Shown: piece by piece, positions 17,798-26,737 of the stretch
How positions within the stretch are numbered: the stretch's first letter is position 1
Layout: the number at the start of each line of letters is the position of its first letter
Translations under genes and position numbers: made by a program
Notes under the pieces: model-generated
Database searches by the model: none
The model's input: only the letters and a program-made list of their open reading frames with translations
Told to the model about the DNA's origin: nothing
DNA from: Deltaproteobacteria bacterium
GTDB lineage: Bacteria; Desulfobacterota; Binatia; HRBIN30; JACQVA1
Assembly: GCA_016178705.1 (NCBI GenBank)
Contig: JACOST010000014.1
Span: 496,001 to 560,000, forward strand
Direction of reading: 5' to 3'
DNA: 64,000 nt

Positions 17798-19807
17798 ATG
17801 TCGAGCCTTGAGCGCCGATTGGCGCGCTTTGTACGGATTGCTGCTCCGCTGGCGGGTGTTGGCATCCTTGTCCTGACCCTTCCATACCTTTCGAGCCCTC
17901 GAGAATCGCTCCTGCCCAGCGGTTTTCATCTTCCGGGGATGGCGCTCGAGTTTGCGGAGACTAGCCATGATGTCGGCGTCGCCCTGAGCCCGGCCAGACA
18001 GCCGATCGGCAGAGCACGCATCTCCTTGATCCTGGACACGTACTTCGTCATCCCACTCTACGTCTCATTGCTTGTCGCGCTAGGGTTCGTGGCAGGAAGC
18101 ACTACCACTCGGTGGAGCCGGGTTCTGAGTGTCCTCATCCTCGGGGCTTCAGTCGGCGCCGGTGCCTTTGACTGGTTGGAGAACCAGCACATCAAGATGG
18201 TCTTCACCGCCTTGGACTCCGGGACGTTCAATGAGACGGTGCTAGCAGGGCTCAGTCTCGCCGCGTCATGCAAGTGGTTTCTGATCGGCATCGCGCTGGT
18301 TCTTATCGCGGGGCGTCTCTTCGTGGTTAGCGGCTCCGCAATTGTCGCCGCAGCATTTGCGTTGGCTGGATTGCTACTCGCCGGTGGCGCGCTTGCATCT
18401 CGCCCCCTCGTTGAGTGGGGCTTCGTAGGAATGGGCGTTGCGCTTCTGCTGGCGCTCACAGGCGTTCACCGGCCACCCGCTGACGCGTCGTCCGCCGACA
18501 ACGCGCTAGCCCCGGAACGTGCGACCGCGGCGAAAGAGCAGAAGGGTTGGCTGGCTCTCGTGTCCAGCGTCGGCGAGGCGATCTTCAACGTTGCGCGGGC
18601 CGCGACGGCGCTGATCATCTTCGTCATCCTCTGTTGGTTCGTCGGGGTAGAAGCCCGCAGGCCCGTTGTCTTGATCGAGCCACTCGCCGTTCCCGAAGAT
18701 CTCGAGAAGCTGGGTTATTCCGGCGAAGTCCTGGCACGTTGGCTGGCCGAGCGGGTGCAGGAGATCAACCGTAAGGCCAGTACCCCTATGCGAAGGCGCG
18801 AATTTGTCCTCCATGAAGACGATGGGACGGCAAGCGTACCGATTCCGGGGATCGGTACAACCGTGCAGTCGGTCTTGTCACCGCTTCGGAGTCTGTTCGG
18901 TACGCCGCAGGATCGTGTAACCGGAGACATCGTCGTTACGGAGAAGAAGGGAGAGGTAGTGAAGGTCCGCCTTCAAATGCACGTCCGTGGCAAGCCACGC
19001 GTGACCGTCGACGGTGATGCGAAGGAGTTACCGAAACTCTTCGAGGAGGCGGGCGAGGTGGTGGTCCGCCGGATGCAGCCGTACGTACTGGCTTCGTACC
19101 TCTGCCCCGAGGGGGGTTCCGACGAGTGCCAACAGATCCTCGACGAGGCGCTCAATGCCGGAGACGCGGAGGAGCAGGTTCGTGCACTTAGTCTGCGAGG
19201 ACTCATCTTTGCCTATCAGGGGCAGCCAAGCAAAGCCACCGAGTTATATCAACACGCGACCGAGCTCGATCCGACATTCGCATTTCCCTGGTATGGGCGG
19301 GGCAACGACCTTTTCGATCTACGGCGAGACGAAGAAGCGATTGCGAAGTACCAGCACGCTATCGAGCTCGACCCGAAATTCGCACCTCCCTGGACTGGGT
19401 GGGGCAACGCCCTGTTACATCTACAGCGAGACGAAGAAGCGATTGCGAAGTACCAGCACGCCATTGAGCTCGACCCGAAGGACGCAATTCCCTGGAGCAA
19501 CTGGGGCATCGCCCTCGTACATCTGCAGCGAGACGACGAAGCGATCCCGAAGTCCGAGCACGCCGCCGAGCTCGATCCGAAATTGCCAAATCCCTGGTTT
19601 TGGTGGGGCGAGGCGCTGGTAGATCTCCACCGAGACAAAGAAGCGAGTGCGAAGTATCAGCACGCCACCGAGCTCGATCCGAAATTCGCCCCGGCGTGGC
19701 ACGCTCAGGTTCGCGTCCTCGAAAGGCTTGGCCGCCGGGAGAAAGCCGAACACGTGCGAGCCCGCGCCGCGGAGTCAGGTGTGCAAGTCCCGACCGACTC
19801 AGAGTGA
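17798..19807 (+). CDS. Multi-pass membrane protein with C-terminal tandem TPR repeats
   Basis: A 669-aa protein. The first 230 residues hold about six hydrophobic helices with short loops (one loop reads DWLENQHIKMVF), and another helix lies near residue 265 (ATALIIFVILCWFVGV). A soluble region of about 160 residues follows, then about six TPR units from residue 450, of the form AIAKYQHAIELDPKFAPPW. Three to five of these are almost identical at the DNA level. TPR arrays bind protein partners, so this may scaffold a membrane complex. No catalytic motif is seen and the N-terminal membrane domain is not recognised. Confidence 0.75.
   Translation: MSSLERRLARFVRIAAPLAGVGILVLTLPYLSSPRESLLPSGFHLPGMALEFAETSHDVGVALSPARQPIGRARISLILDTYFVIPLYVSLLVALGFVAGSTTTRWSRVLSVLILGASVGAGAFDWLENQHIKMVFTALDSGTFNETVLAGLSLAASCKWFLIGIALVLIAGRLFVVSGSAIVAAAFALAGLLLAGGALASRPLVEWGFVGMGVALLLALTGVHRPPADASSADNALAPERATAAKEQKGWLALVSSVGEAIFNVARAATALIIFVILCWFVGVEARRPVVLIEPLAVPEDLEKLGYSGEVLARWLAERVQEINRKASTPMRRREFVLHEDDGTASVPIPGIGTTVQSVLSPLRSLFGTPQDRVTGDIVVTEKKGEVVKVRLQMHVRGKPRVTVDGDAKELPKLFEEAGEVVVRRMQPYVLASYLCPEGGSDECQQILDEALNAGDAEEQVRALSLRGLIFAYQGQPSKATELYQHATELDPTFAFPWYGRGNDLFDLRRDEEAIAKYQHAIELDPKFAPPWTGWGNALLHLQRDEEAIAKYQHAIELDPKDAIPWSNWGIALVHLQRDDEAIPKSEHAAELDPKLPNPWFWWGEALVDLHRDKEASAKYQHATELDPKFAPAWHAQVRVLERLGRREKAEHVRARAAESGVQVPTDSE
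19219..19700 (+). repeat. Near-identical 102-bp coding tandem repeat (TPR units)
   Basis: The word GCGAAGTACCAGCACGC recurs at 102-bp steps (near 19342 and 19444, and in variant form near 19546 and 19648), each time followed by GAGCTCGA(C/T)CCGAA. Each unit is 34 codons, one TPR. Such low divergence between units suggests recent expansion by slippage or recombination. Confidence 0.8.
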
Positions 19808-20053
19808 CGACGAGAGTCGCGGGGGGTTCTGAGCCTTTGCGATCGGCACCGCCGCAGCGACGCGAACGCGCAAGAAGCGCCCGGGACATTCACAGTCCTT
19901 GGCTGGCTCCATACTGGCCAGCGACGAGGGTATCCTGCAGCCGTCAGAGCCTCGTGGTCGCTACTCCTCGCCGACTCCGCGAACTCCGTGGCTGGATACA
20001 GTCTTTAGTCACACCGCTACGACTAACCGACGCCACGCTGCCGCTGGAGCATT

Positions 20054-21031
20054 CTATTGAGAAAACGAGTATCCCAACTCTAGCGCAAGCCAAGGCTTGT
20101 TGTTGTACTGAAAGCCCTGGTTACTGCCAACGCTGTCGAACCCAAGTACCGCACCTGCCTGGAACCCCCCTTTGACTTCAAGCATACACGCCCCGCCATA
20201 GCCGAATCCGGCAATCTGTTGCGTTGACGTGGAGGTCATCATCGTAGCCGGATCTGTTGTGGTTTTCGCGACCGAGATGTTGGATATCCCGCCGAAAACC
20301 GCCAGCGTCGTCGCCAAGCCATAGTTCTCAGCATCAAACCGATACCCCAAGTAGGGTCCTAGCGTGGCCGAACCAGTCAACTGATGCGCGCCGGTCAATT
20401 GGAACTTGAATGGAACCACTAAGGTGCCGTATGCGAAGCCATACCTATTCGGTAGCTTCTTTGCGACCTCTGAAAGCTGAATTTGAATGGTAGATCCAGT
20501 CGGCAAGTCGTTTTGGGGGTTCGGCGCGCCGTTGGGATGAGTGGCGTCGGGAGGAAGATCCTTCTCATCGCAGAGGACATTGCAGTCGTGCGGAATTGGT
20601 TTGCACGGGATGCCGAGCCACCACGTACCGTCGGTATTGCCGGGTTCGCAAGCCATGAAGCCCAAAGTGGGACTACAGGAGGTGACGACGAAGTACACTG
20701 TTGAATCCTGTTTTCCGACACCTCGGAGGGTAGTACCCGCCTTTAGGCAACGGGACGTAAGGACCCCGTCTCCCTTTGCGTCTACCTTAACTTGCATTTG
20801 GACAGGGAACGTCACCCTATCGCCCTGAAAGTTGTCTTGCGAATTGCCAATGATGACTGCGGGCACGGGGCCTGTAGCAGTAGGCGTGACGCTAGGCGTG
20901 AGAGTGGGCGTGAGGGTAGGCGTGGGGGTTGCAGCCGCAGCGTGAGGTGGAACTCCCATCCAGCTCGCGGCTAGAACAGCACAGATCAAGAGCCGGTTGT
21001 GCACCAATCGAGTTGCCTTCCAGTTCTGCAT
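20054..21031 (-). CDS. Outer-membrane barrel-like protein with Thr/Pro segment after the signal peptide
   Basis: Of 325 aa when started at the ATG at 21031, which has GGGAG upstream. Signal peptide: LLICAVLAASWMGVPPHAAA. The mature N-terminus is a TPTPTLTPTLTPSVTPTAT linker. A long region with several cysteines follows (CKPIPHDCNVLC), and a C-terminal part rich in short amphipathic strands (GPYLGYRFDAENYGLATTL) ends in LGYSFSQ. The 73 codons before 21031 are open but read as filler. Function unknown. It belongs to the same class of Thr/Pro surface proteins as those at 2836 and 4484. Confidence 0.7.
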   Translation of the reverse strand: MQNWKATRLVHNRLLICAVLAASWMGVPPHAAAATPTPTLTPTLTPSVTPTATGPVPAVIIGNSQDNFQGDRVTFPVQMQVKVDAKGDGVLTSRCLKAGTTLRGVGKQDSTVYFVVTSCSPTLGFMACEPGNTDGTWWLGIPCKPIPHDCNVLCDEKDLPPDATHPNGAPNPQNDLPTGSTIQIQLSEVAKKLPNRYGFAYGTLVVPFKFQLTGAHQLTGSATLGPYLGYRFDAENYGLATTLAVFGGISNISVAKTTTDPATMMTSTSTQQIAGFGYGGACMLEVKGGFQAGAVLGFDSVGSNQGFQYNNKPWLALELGYSFSQ

Positions 21032-21275
21032 AGCCTTGTTCTCCCTTCCGTCCCAAGTGCATCCGCTCCTCGCCTCGGAAATCGGTCTTGTTGATGACCT
21101 TTCGATCTTCGAGGTTCGCCAGCGGCCCGACGTCGCGCGCGGCCCATCCTGGCGGGGCAGGAACGAAACCGCCGTCACTTTGCAACGCAGATCCCCCACG
21201 TGCATTTGCGCCGCAGCTTGGACCACTCGTCCGGAGCCGTCATCACCCAAATGGGTGAGGCTTCGGCGGAAAAAC

Positions 21276-21956
21276 TTACGGTCGCTCTTTGCTGACTCTA
21301 GGAGCCGTAAGTGTCGGGGCCGTCAGCAGCAGGCGAACCAGTTCTGCTTGGCGCTTCGTTCCTGTCTTGCCGAAGATCGCCTTGAGCTGGGTGCGCGCGG
21401 TGTTGACGCCGACGCCGAGGCGATCGAGACCCTCGGCGAGGCTGTGCCCCTGCGCCAAAACGACCGCCAGCCGCGCCTCCGCTGGCGTGAGACCAAACCA
21501 CTGGCGCAGCATGCCGACATCGATAGCGGGAGAATGTTCCGGGTCACTGACGAACACGGCCGCGACGGCGTGACCGTTCGGTGGGGACCCCAGAGAGGTG
21601 AGCGGCGTCACCAAGGCTGTGAGCGGCCAGCGGCGCGATGGCCGCTCAAGCCGCAGGCCGACGCCGGCCGCACATCCATTGGTGGGCTCGCTGTGCACGG
21701 ATTCCCCGATGAGTCGGTGGAGCGCCGCCGTGTCCGTTGGGCGCACTCCTCGGAGCACGCCGTGCTGAATCAAGAGGCCGTCGCCCTGCGCAACGATCTC
21801 GGCGGCGCGCTGGTTCATGCGCACGACGCGTCCTCGCTCGTCGACGAGGATCACCGCGTGACCCAACCGATGCAGTAAATCGTCCACCACTCCGTCATCC
21901 GGCGCGCGCCCCAGTCTTGGCAGCGCGTCTCGGTCCTTGGCGTCATGAATTTTCAA
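21276..21956 (-). CDS. LuxR-family transcriptional regulator with partial PAS-like sensor region
   Basis: A 226-aa protein. The C-terminal 65 residues form a LuxR-type helix-turn-helix (GLTPAEARLAVVLAQGHSLA, then the recognition region GVNTARTQLKAIFGKTGTKR). Upstream, LGHAVILVDERGRVVRMNQRAAEIV is the conserved start of a PAS-like sensor. Related regulators are usually about 370 aa with a further N-terminal domain, so this one is short. A stop lies three codons upstream of the start, so any loss is at the N-terminus. No partner gene is adjacent; the target is unknown. Confidence 0.8.
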   Translation of the reverse strand: MKIHDAKDRDALPRLGRAPDDGVVDDLLHRLGHAVILVDERGRVVRMNQRAAEIVAQGDGLLIQHGVLRGVRPTDTAALHRLIGESVHSEPTNGCAAGVGLRLERPSRRWPLTALVTPLTSLGSPPNGHAVAAVFVSDPEHSPAIDVGMLRQWFGLTPAEARLAVVLAQGHSLAEGLDRLGVGVNTARTQLKAIFGKTGTKRQAELVRLLLTAPTLTAPRVSKERP

Positions 21957-22256
21957 GGGAGCCCTTCGCTCGAAATGCTTCGGTTGTGCGTGTTACTCCA
22001 GTCGCACCTAACCACCCGAGCCGTTGTGAAGTGCGGCCGTCTGTAGGCGCCGCTGAATCTGGCTGACTTCGCTTTCCTGCGATCCGCGCTGGTCCAGTGC
22101 CATTCGAATCCCTCCGGGCTTCGATCGCCTCACCGTCCGCATGTACGACTGCATCAGAAACGCGTGGACTCCCAAATCACATGCGACTTCAGCGCGTCAA
22201 GATCTTAAGACCCCCGGGGCGCCGCGCTGCGTAGCCGCTTCGCGGGTTCCTGCGTC
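21957..22256. other. Gene-free stretch
   Basis: About 300 bases between the regulator start and the enoyl-CoA hydratase fossil. No frame with protein character and no clear palindrome were seen. It may hold the regulator's promoter and eroded remains of the fossil's surroundings. Confidence 0.4.
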
Positions 22257-22523
22257 TCAGCGTCCCGCAAACACCGCCGGGCGCTTCTCGAGGAATGACG
22301 CGATGCCTTCCTGAAGGTCGTGCGAGCGAAACAGCAACAGCAGCTGCATCAACACGTGGTGGGAGCCGACCGGGCGGGGCAGATACCAGGTCCCGCCGCT
22401 CTCCGGGATGATACCGCGCTTGGCGAATCCTGAGATCAGTTTTGCGCCACTGCTGATGAGTCGGATGTCGCAACCAAGGCGAGGTCGAGTGGGCGCCGGT
22501 CGCTGATCGCATATGGTCTCCAC
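22257..22523 (-). pseudogene. Enoyl-CoA hydratase fragment with internal deletion
   Basis: The minus frame reads GCDIRLISSGAKLISGFAKR, GIIPESGGTWYLPRPVGSHH, then directly RSHDLQEGIASFLEKRPAVF and AGR-stop. The first part matches the middle of crotonase-fold enzymes (the oxyanion/active-site region ending in a GGTWYLPR-type motif), and the second part is their extreme C-terminus. Roughly 90 intervening residues and the entire N-terminal half are absent. A start codon exists upstream in this frame (22523), but the upstream codons do not match the family. A gene fossil. Confidence 0.8.
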
Positions 22524-22537
22524 GGAGGCGATATGGC

Positions 22538-23332
22538 ATGGGCTTCATCATGCCGGAGCGTTTGCTCTACCGGGCGAAACAAGTCTGTGACGCGGCGATT
22601 CTGTTCTTGTCGCACGATTCGACGCGTCACCGCACGCTGGCAAAATTGCTCACCGCCGTGAGCGCGCAGTTGCTACCGTTCGTCACCGATCGCCATTTGC
22701 GCCGCATCGACCCGCTCATCGCCGGCCGATACTATCGCGCGCTCCAACTCGTGGACACGGTCCTGACCGCGCACGACATCGCCTACTGGATGGAAGGGGG
22801 TACACTGCTCGGCGCCGTGCGTCATGCCGGATTGATTCCGTGGGACGATGACGCCGACGTCCAGTTTTTCCAGCGGGACGTGCAGCGGTTGCTCGCGCTT
22901 GGCAGCGTGTTCGATGCCTACGGGTACACGTTGATCGAGTCGAGCGCCGGCGGTTACAAGTTGTTCCCCAATAGCGGCATCGCGATCGCCGGACGCCACT
23001 GGCGCTATCCCTTTGTCGACCTGTTCGCGATGGCCACCGAGGCGGAGACGGAATTCATTCACTACGTCGATCGCAGCCTGCGGCAAAAGTGGGCGGCCGG
23101 CTACTTTCTTCAGGGCGAGTTGTTGCCGTTGGTCCGCCGGCCTTTCGGGCCGCTGCAACTTCCGGCGCCGAGAGAATGTAGATCCTATCTGAAACGCCTG
23201 TTCGGGAATGATTGGAACGACGTGGCTTACGTCGACTGGGATCATCGTCGCGAGGTTCGGATTCGACCCGTTCGAGTCCGGCTGGTCGATCGATCGCCGG
23301 CGGCGTACGTACTTCCGGGTCCCCAACCGTAA
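22538..23332 (+). CDS. LicD-family phosphotransferase-like protein
   Basis: Protein of 264 aa (or 260 from a second ATG at 22550). It has the LicD signature EGGTLLGAVRHAGLIPWDDD, whose DDD triad coordinates metal in nucleotidyltransferase-fold enzymes of the LicD/fukutin group. Family members transfer phosphocholine or similar phospho-groups to cell-surface glycans. The N-terminal 90 residues are helical and basic. It starts divergently and close to the hydratase fossil and is followed by a sigma factor gene after 36 bp. Confidence 0.82.
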   Translation: MGFIMPERLLYRAKQVCDAAILFLSHDSTRHRTLAKLLTAVSAQLLPFVTDRHLRRIDPLIAGRYYRALQLVDTVLTAHDIAYWMEGGTLLGAVRHAGLIPWDDDADVQFFQRDVQRLLALGSVFDAYGYTLIESSAGGYKLFPNSGIAIAGRHWRYPFVDLFAMATEAETEFIHYVDRSLRQKWAAGYFLQGELLPLVRRPFGPLQLPAPRECRSYLKRLFGNDWNDVAYVDWDHRREVRIRPVRVRLVDRSPAAYVLPGPQP

Positions 23333-23368
23333 CCTTCTTGCCCCTCGCCGGTTGTATAGGTTGTGGAG

Positions 23369-23929
23369 ATGGCCCGTCGTGCGTCCGTTGTGAAGGATGT
23401 CGGAAGCGAAACCGCCGAGCGGTTGCTGATCGAGGCGGCGCAGCGCGATCCCGGTTGCTTCGCCGAGCTGTACGAACTCCACTTTGAACGGGTGTACGCG
23501 TTTGTCGTGCGCCGAGTCCGCGACCGCGATGAAGCGCAGGACCTCACCGCCGACGTCTTTCACCAAGCGCTGGCGAATCTGGCGCGCTTCGAATGGCGCG
23601 GCGTGCCGTTCGCCGCATGGCTCTTCCGGATCGCCGCGAACGCGATTGCCGATCATTTTGCGCGTGCGCAACGTGCTGCCAGGGAGCGCGAGCTGCCCCG
23701 TCTCGATGATCCTGAGCCGATCAGCCTGGAGGACATCGAGCACCGTGCGCGGCTCTTCCGCCTGGTCGACGGGCTGCCATCGGATCAGCGCCGCGTCATC
23801 GTCATGCGGTTCGCCGAGCAGAAAACGATCCGCGAGATTGCCGCCGACCTCGGGCGCACCGAGGGTGCAGTCAAGCAGCTGCAATTTCGTGGGCTGCAGA
23901 ATCTGCGGACCAAGTTGGGCGATGGGTGA
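23369..23929 (+). CDS. ECF-type RNA polymerase sigma factor
   Basis: Of 186 aa. Region 2 is FAELYELHFERVYAFVVRRV with DEAQDLTADVFHQAL (core binding and -10 recognition). Region 4 ends with the helix-turn-helix QKTIREIAADLGRTEGAVKQ. A GTG two codons earlier (23363) is an alternative start. The stop overlaps a GTG of the next gene (GTGA), which fits a sigma/anti-sigma pair under translational coupling. It should direct polymerase to promoters for stress or envelope functions; its own target motif cannot be read here. Confidence 0.9.
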   Translation: MARRASVVKDVGSETAERLLIEAAQRDPGCFAELYELHFERVYAFVVRRVRDRDEAQDLTADVFHQALANLARFEWRGVPFAAWLFRIAANAIADHFARAQRAARERELPRLDDPEPISLEDIEHRARLFRLVDGLPSDQRRVIVMRFAEQKTIREIAADLGRTEGAVKQLQFRGLQNLRTKLGDG

Positions 23930-23946
23930 GAAGTTGGGTGATACGA

Positions 23947-25014
23947 ATGGCTAAACGGAGCTTGTCCGAACAACTCGATGACGCGGTGACGGCGACTATG
24001 GCCAACCAAAGCGATACATCGCTCGCCGCGGTGACTCCGCGAATCGCGTCGCTGCTGCGCATCGCGGGCGAGCTGCACGATCTCCCCCGCGAGACGTTCA
24101 AGGCGCGTCTCAAGGCGGAGCTGCTGTCGACGGTGCACGGCACGGGCGAAGGTGCCGCGGCGGTGCCGAGTTACGGCAAACCTTTGGTGACCGAGGACGA
24201 CATCTACGCCCGGCTAGAAGAACTGGCCGCCGCACCAAAGTTCGTGGCGCATGATGTCGCTGCCGCACTAAGCGATCTGCCCGAGATGACGATGCGGTTT
24301 CTGGCGCAGTTGAACCAGTGCACGATCGGCGTGTCGCGCGGCTCGACGCCCTCGCATTGGGAGCGTCATCCCGGCGGCGACGAACTCCTATACTTTCTCG
24401 CCGGCGAGGCCGACGTGGTCACACTGGCCGACGGCGGGCCGATTCATTCGACCGTGCGCGCCGGCTCGGTTTTCATCTGTCCTCAGGGCTTGTGGCACCA
24501 GTTGCGCCCGCGCTCGCCGGTGTCGATGCTCTTCGCGACGCCGGGGGAAGGCACACAGGCTTCCGCGGCAGAAGACCCACGGCTCGAACCTGGGGGCAAG
24601 GGCCGCGTTCGGGCGCCGCGGCAAAGCGCCGGAAGGGGCCGACGCGCGAAAGATCCAACGTTGGTCGCTCACGACGTCGACGGTGCGCTGAGCGATCTAC
24701 CCGAGCGAGCGTGGCGAGAGCTCGCGTCGTTGAACCAGTGTGTCGTCGGTCTGTTTCGCTTCTCGGGACAATCGCCGTGGGAACGCCATCCCGGCGGCGA
24801 CGAGTTGCTCCACGCGCTCGACGGCGAGGTTGATGTCACTGTCCTGACCAACGATGGGCCGGTTCACACTTCCGTGCGTGCAGGTTCCGTCTTCGTTTGC
24901 CCCAAGGGTCTGTGGCACCGGCAGAACGCGCCGCGCGGTGTGACGCATCTCTACGCCACACCGCGGCAGGGAAATGAGCATTCGTGGGCACAAGACCCAC
25001 GACATGAAAGCTGA
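23947..25014 (+). CDS. Tandem-cupin protein, probable anti-sigma factor (ChrR-like)
   Basis: Protein of 355 aa. The N-terminal 60 residues (RSLSEQLDDAV, then LLRIAGELHDLPRETFKARL) resemble the beginning of cupin-containing partners of ECF factors. Two cupin domains of about 95 residues follow, each with the matching motif pair WERHPGGDELL and GSVF(I/V)CP(Q/K)GLWH, joined by a basic Gly/Arg linker near residue 225. No zf-HC2 cysteines are present, unlike classical ChrR. The adjacent sigma gene ends four bases inside an alternative GTG start at 23926. Cupins could sense a metal or small ligand and release the sigma factor; this is inference. Confidence 0.75.
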   Translation: MAKRSLSEQLDDAVTATMANQSDTSLAAVTPRIASLLRIAGELHDLPRETFKARLKAELLSTVHGTGEGAAAVPSYGKPLVTEDDIYARLEELAAAPKFVAHDVAAALSDLPEMTMRFLAQLNQCTIGVSRGSTPSHWERHPGGDELLYFLAGEADVVTLADGGPIHSTVRAGSVFICPQGLWHQLRPRSPVSMLFATPGEGTQASAAEDPRLEPGGKGRVRAPRQSAGRGRRAKDPTLVAHDVDGALSDLPERAWRELASLNQCVVGLFRFSGQSPWERHPGGDELLHALDGEVDVTVLTNDGPVHTSVRAGSVFVCPKGLWHRQNAPRGVTHLYATPRQGNEHSWAQDPRHES

Positions 25015-25085
25015 GAGACCGAACGCAACGGATGAAGGCACAGAGGCAACGACGGGCTGCGCGACCGCGCAATACCTCGGGACCT

Positions 25086-25499
25086 ATGACTGACGATCCG
25101 TTACCCAGGCTCAGAAGGATCTGTCTCGCCCTTCCGGAATCGACCGAGAAGGAAGCGTGGGGAGATCCCACGTTCAGAGTGCGTGACAAGATCTTCGCGA
25201 TGATGAAGTACGGTGACGGACGGATCTCGATGTGGTGCAAAGCCCCGCCAGGTGTGCAGAGCATTCTTGTCGGAGCCGACCCGAAGCGATTCTTCGTGCC
25301 GCCCTACGTCGGCCATAAGGGGTGGATCGGCGTGCGCCTCGACATCACGATCGACTGGGACGAAGTTGCCACGCATGCGCAGGAGAGCTACCGGATGACC
25401 GCTCCGAGGCGACGCCGTGCGCGGCTCGACCACACGCAACCAACGACGAGAACCGGAGCGGACTCGGCGCGAACGCAGACGAAAGGGAAAATACGATGA
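25086..25499 (+). CDS. MmcQ/YjbR-family protein
   Basis: A 137-aa protein beginning MTDDPLPRLRRICLALPEST, with the family phrase EKEAWGDPTFRVRDKIFAMM and WIGVRLDITIDWDEVATHAQ. This is the double-wing fold of MmcQ/YjbR proteins, thought to contact DNA. The C-terminal 25 residues are polar and unstructured. The ATG at 25086 matches the usual N-terminus of the family. Its TGA overlaps the ATG of the next gene (ATGA), so they are coupled. Confidence 0.85.
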   Translation: MTDDPLPRLRRICLALPESTEKEAWGDPTFRVRDKIFAMMKYGDGRISMWCKAPPGVQSILVGADPKRFFVPPYVGHKGWIGVRLDITIDWDEVATHAQESYRMTAPRRRRARLDHTQPTTRTGADSARTQTKGKIR

Positions 25500-25834
25500 C
25501 TGGTGATCTCGGCTACTTCACAATCCCGGTTACCGACGTGGCGCGCGGCAAGCGCTTCTACGGCGGATTGTTCGGCTGGCAGTTCGCGCCGGATGCGGAC
25601 GACCGCTACGCCCATATCAGCAACACCACGCCGCCGGGCGGGCTGAATGCCGCCGCAGCAACGAGTCCGCAAGTGTGGTTCAAGGTGACCGACATTCAGG
25701 CGGCGGTTGCGCGCGTGCGCGAACTCGGCGGCCATGCCGATGATCCACAGGAGAGCCCGAGTGGGTGGAGCGCGGCCTGCGGAGACGATCAGGGCACGCA
25801 CTTCAATCTCTGGCAGCCGGCACCGGGGTACTGA
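25496..25834 (+). CDS. VOC-family (glyoxalase/bleomycin-resistance-like) protein
   Basis: Of 112 aa: one vicinal-oxygen-chelate module starting GDLGYFTIPVTDVARGKRFY, with GLFGWQF and the closing GTHFNLWQPAPGY. Small VOC proteins dimerise to make a metal site. It is translationally coupled to the MmcQ/YjbR gene and lies in the run that starts with the ECF sigma factor, so it may belong to that stress response. An upstream open frame to 25322 overlaps the YjbR gene and is not used. Confidence 0.85.
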   Translation: MTGDLGYFTIPVTDVARGKRFYGGLFGWQFAPDADDRYAHISNTTPPGGLNAAAATSPQVWFKVTDIQAAVARVRELGGHADDPQESPSGWSAACGDDQGTHFNLWQPAPGY

Positions 25835-25898
25835 TGCCGTGTCGATCAAGGAGCTGACAGGTCTCGCACAAGCCCGTTACCCCAAAGCGAAAATAGAT

Positions 25899-26050
25899 GG
25901 AAACCGCCGATGGACGCCGATACACGCCGATCAAAGCTATCCGCAAGAACCGGAGAGATCCGCAAACGTCATCGCAATGCATTTGGTGATCAGGCGATGA
26001 ATCGCGCTGAAGTCCGGGTCGGCGTTCATCGGCGTGCATCGGCGGTTTCC
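25899..26050. repeat. Inverted-repeat element with CGCCGAT arms, copy 1
   Basis: Left arm GGAAACCGCCGATGGACGCC with GATACACGCCGAT, right arm ATCGGCGTTCATCGGCGTGC with ATCGGCGGTTTCC. The two arms are reverse complements around a roughly 90-bp interior. A related, shorter element is at 34963-35095. No transposase gene is inside. Confidence 0.8.
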
Positions 26051-26082
26051 ATTCTTTCTTCGGATTGAGGTTAGGAGCCAGC

Positions 26083-26565
26083 ATGAGCGATTTCAAAGCG
26101 ACCGTCTCTGCAGAAGCCAGACTCCGTGAGTTGGGCATCGAGCTGCCATCGATCCCGCCACCAGCGGGAACCTTCGTGCACGCGGTCCGAACCGGTGATC
26201 TTCTGTTTCTCACCGGTCATCCACCCATTCGCGCCGACGGTTCAGTGATACTTGGGAGGCTCGGTCAGGATCTCGACGCGGACGCCGGCTACGAAGCGGC
26301 GCGAGTTGCTGGCCTCGGGATGTTAGCCACGCTGCGGCACGAGTTGGGTAGCTTGGACAAGGTTCGGCGCATCGTGAAGGTCAACGGTGTTGTGAACGCG
26401 ACACCGGATTTCCTCGAACACACCAAGACCATCAATGGCGCCTCTGATCTGCTGGTGCAAGTCTTCGGCGATGCCGGACAGCACGCACGCCTCGCGGTTG
26501 GTTACTCCTCACTGCCGTGGAATATCTGTCTCGAAGTCGAACTCATCGCAGAGGTCGGTGATTGA
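26083..26565 (+). CDS. RidA/YjgF-family protein
   Basis: A 160-aa protein of the RidA-like group with the longer N-terminus (RLRELGIELPSIPPPAGTFV). It holds GDLLFLTGHPPIRADGSVIL and RIVKVNGVVNATPDF and ends VGYSSLPWNICLEVELIAEV. RidA enzymes hydrolyse reactive enamines/imines made by PLP enzymes, but the catalytic arginine near RVEV(E/D) in true RidA is not obvious here, so this is probably an atypical subgroup. TAGGAGCC sits seven bases before the ATG at 26083. Confidence 0.85.
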   Translation: MSDFKATVSAEARLRELGIELPSIPPPAGTFVHAVRTGDLLFLTGHPPIRADGSVILGRLGQDLDADAGYEAARVAGLGMLATLRHELGSLDKVRRIVKVNGVVNATPDFLEHTKTINGASDLLVQVFGDAGQHARLAVGYSSLPWNICLEVELIAEVGD

Positions 26566-26737
26566 TTCGTTCCGGATTCGCCTACGCCATCGATCGCGCC
26601 GGCCGCCTCGAGCTGAGAAGTGATAGGACGCCTCTTCGAGGCACCGCTCGGCAACTGCCTGCTTTTTTCCTTGACGAGCAACCCTCGGTCCGTCGATACT
26701 GTCTGGAGCCATTAGCTTTCTACGAAAGGGAGGGGTT

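Noticed and set aside
19219-19700. Regular 102-bp periodicity considered as a non-coding repeat array
   Set aside because: The period is exactly 34 codons and translates to TPR units in an intact gene.
20054-21250. Longer start for the barrel-like protein
   Set aside because: The extra 73 codons precede a clear signal peptide and a GGGAG site serves the ATG at 21031.
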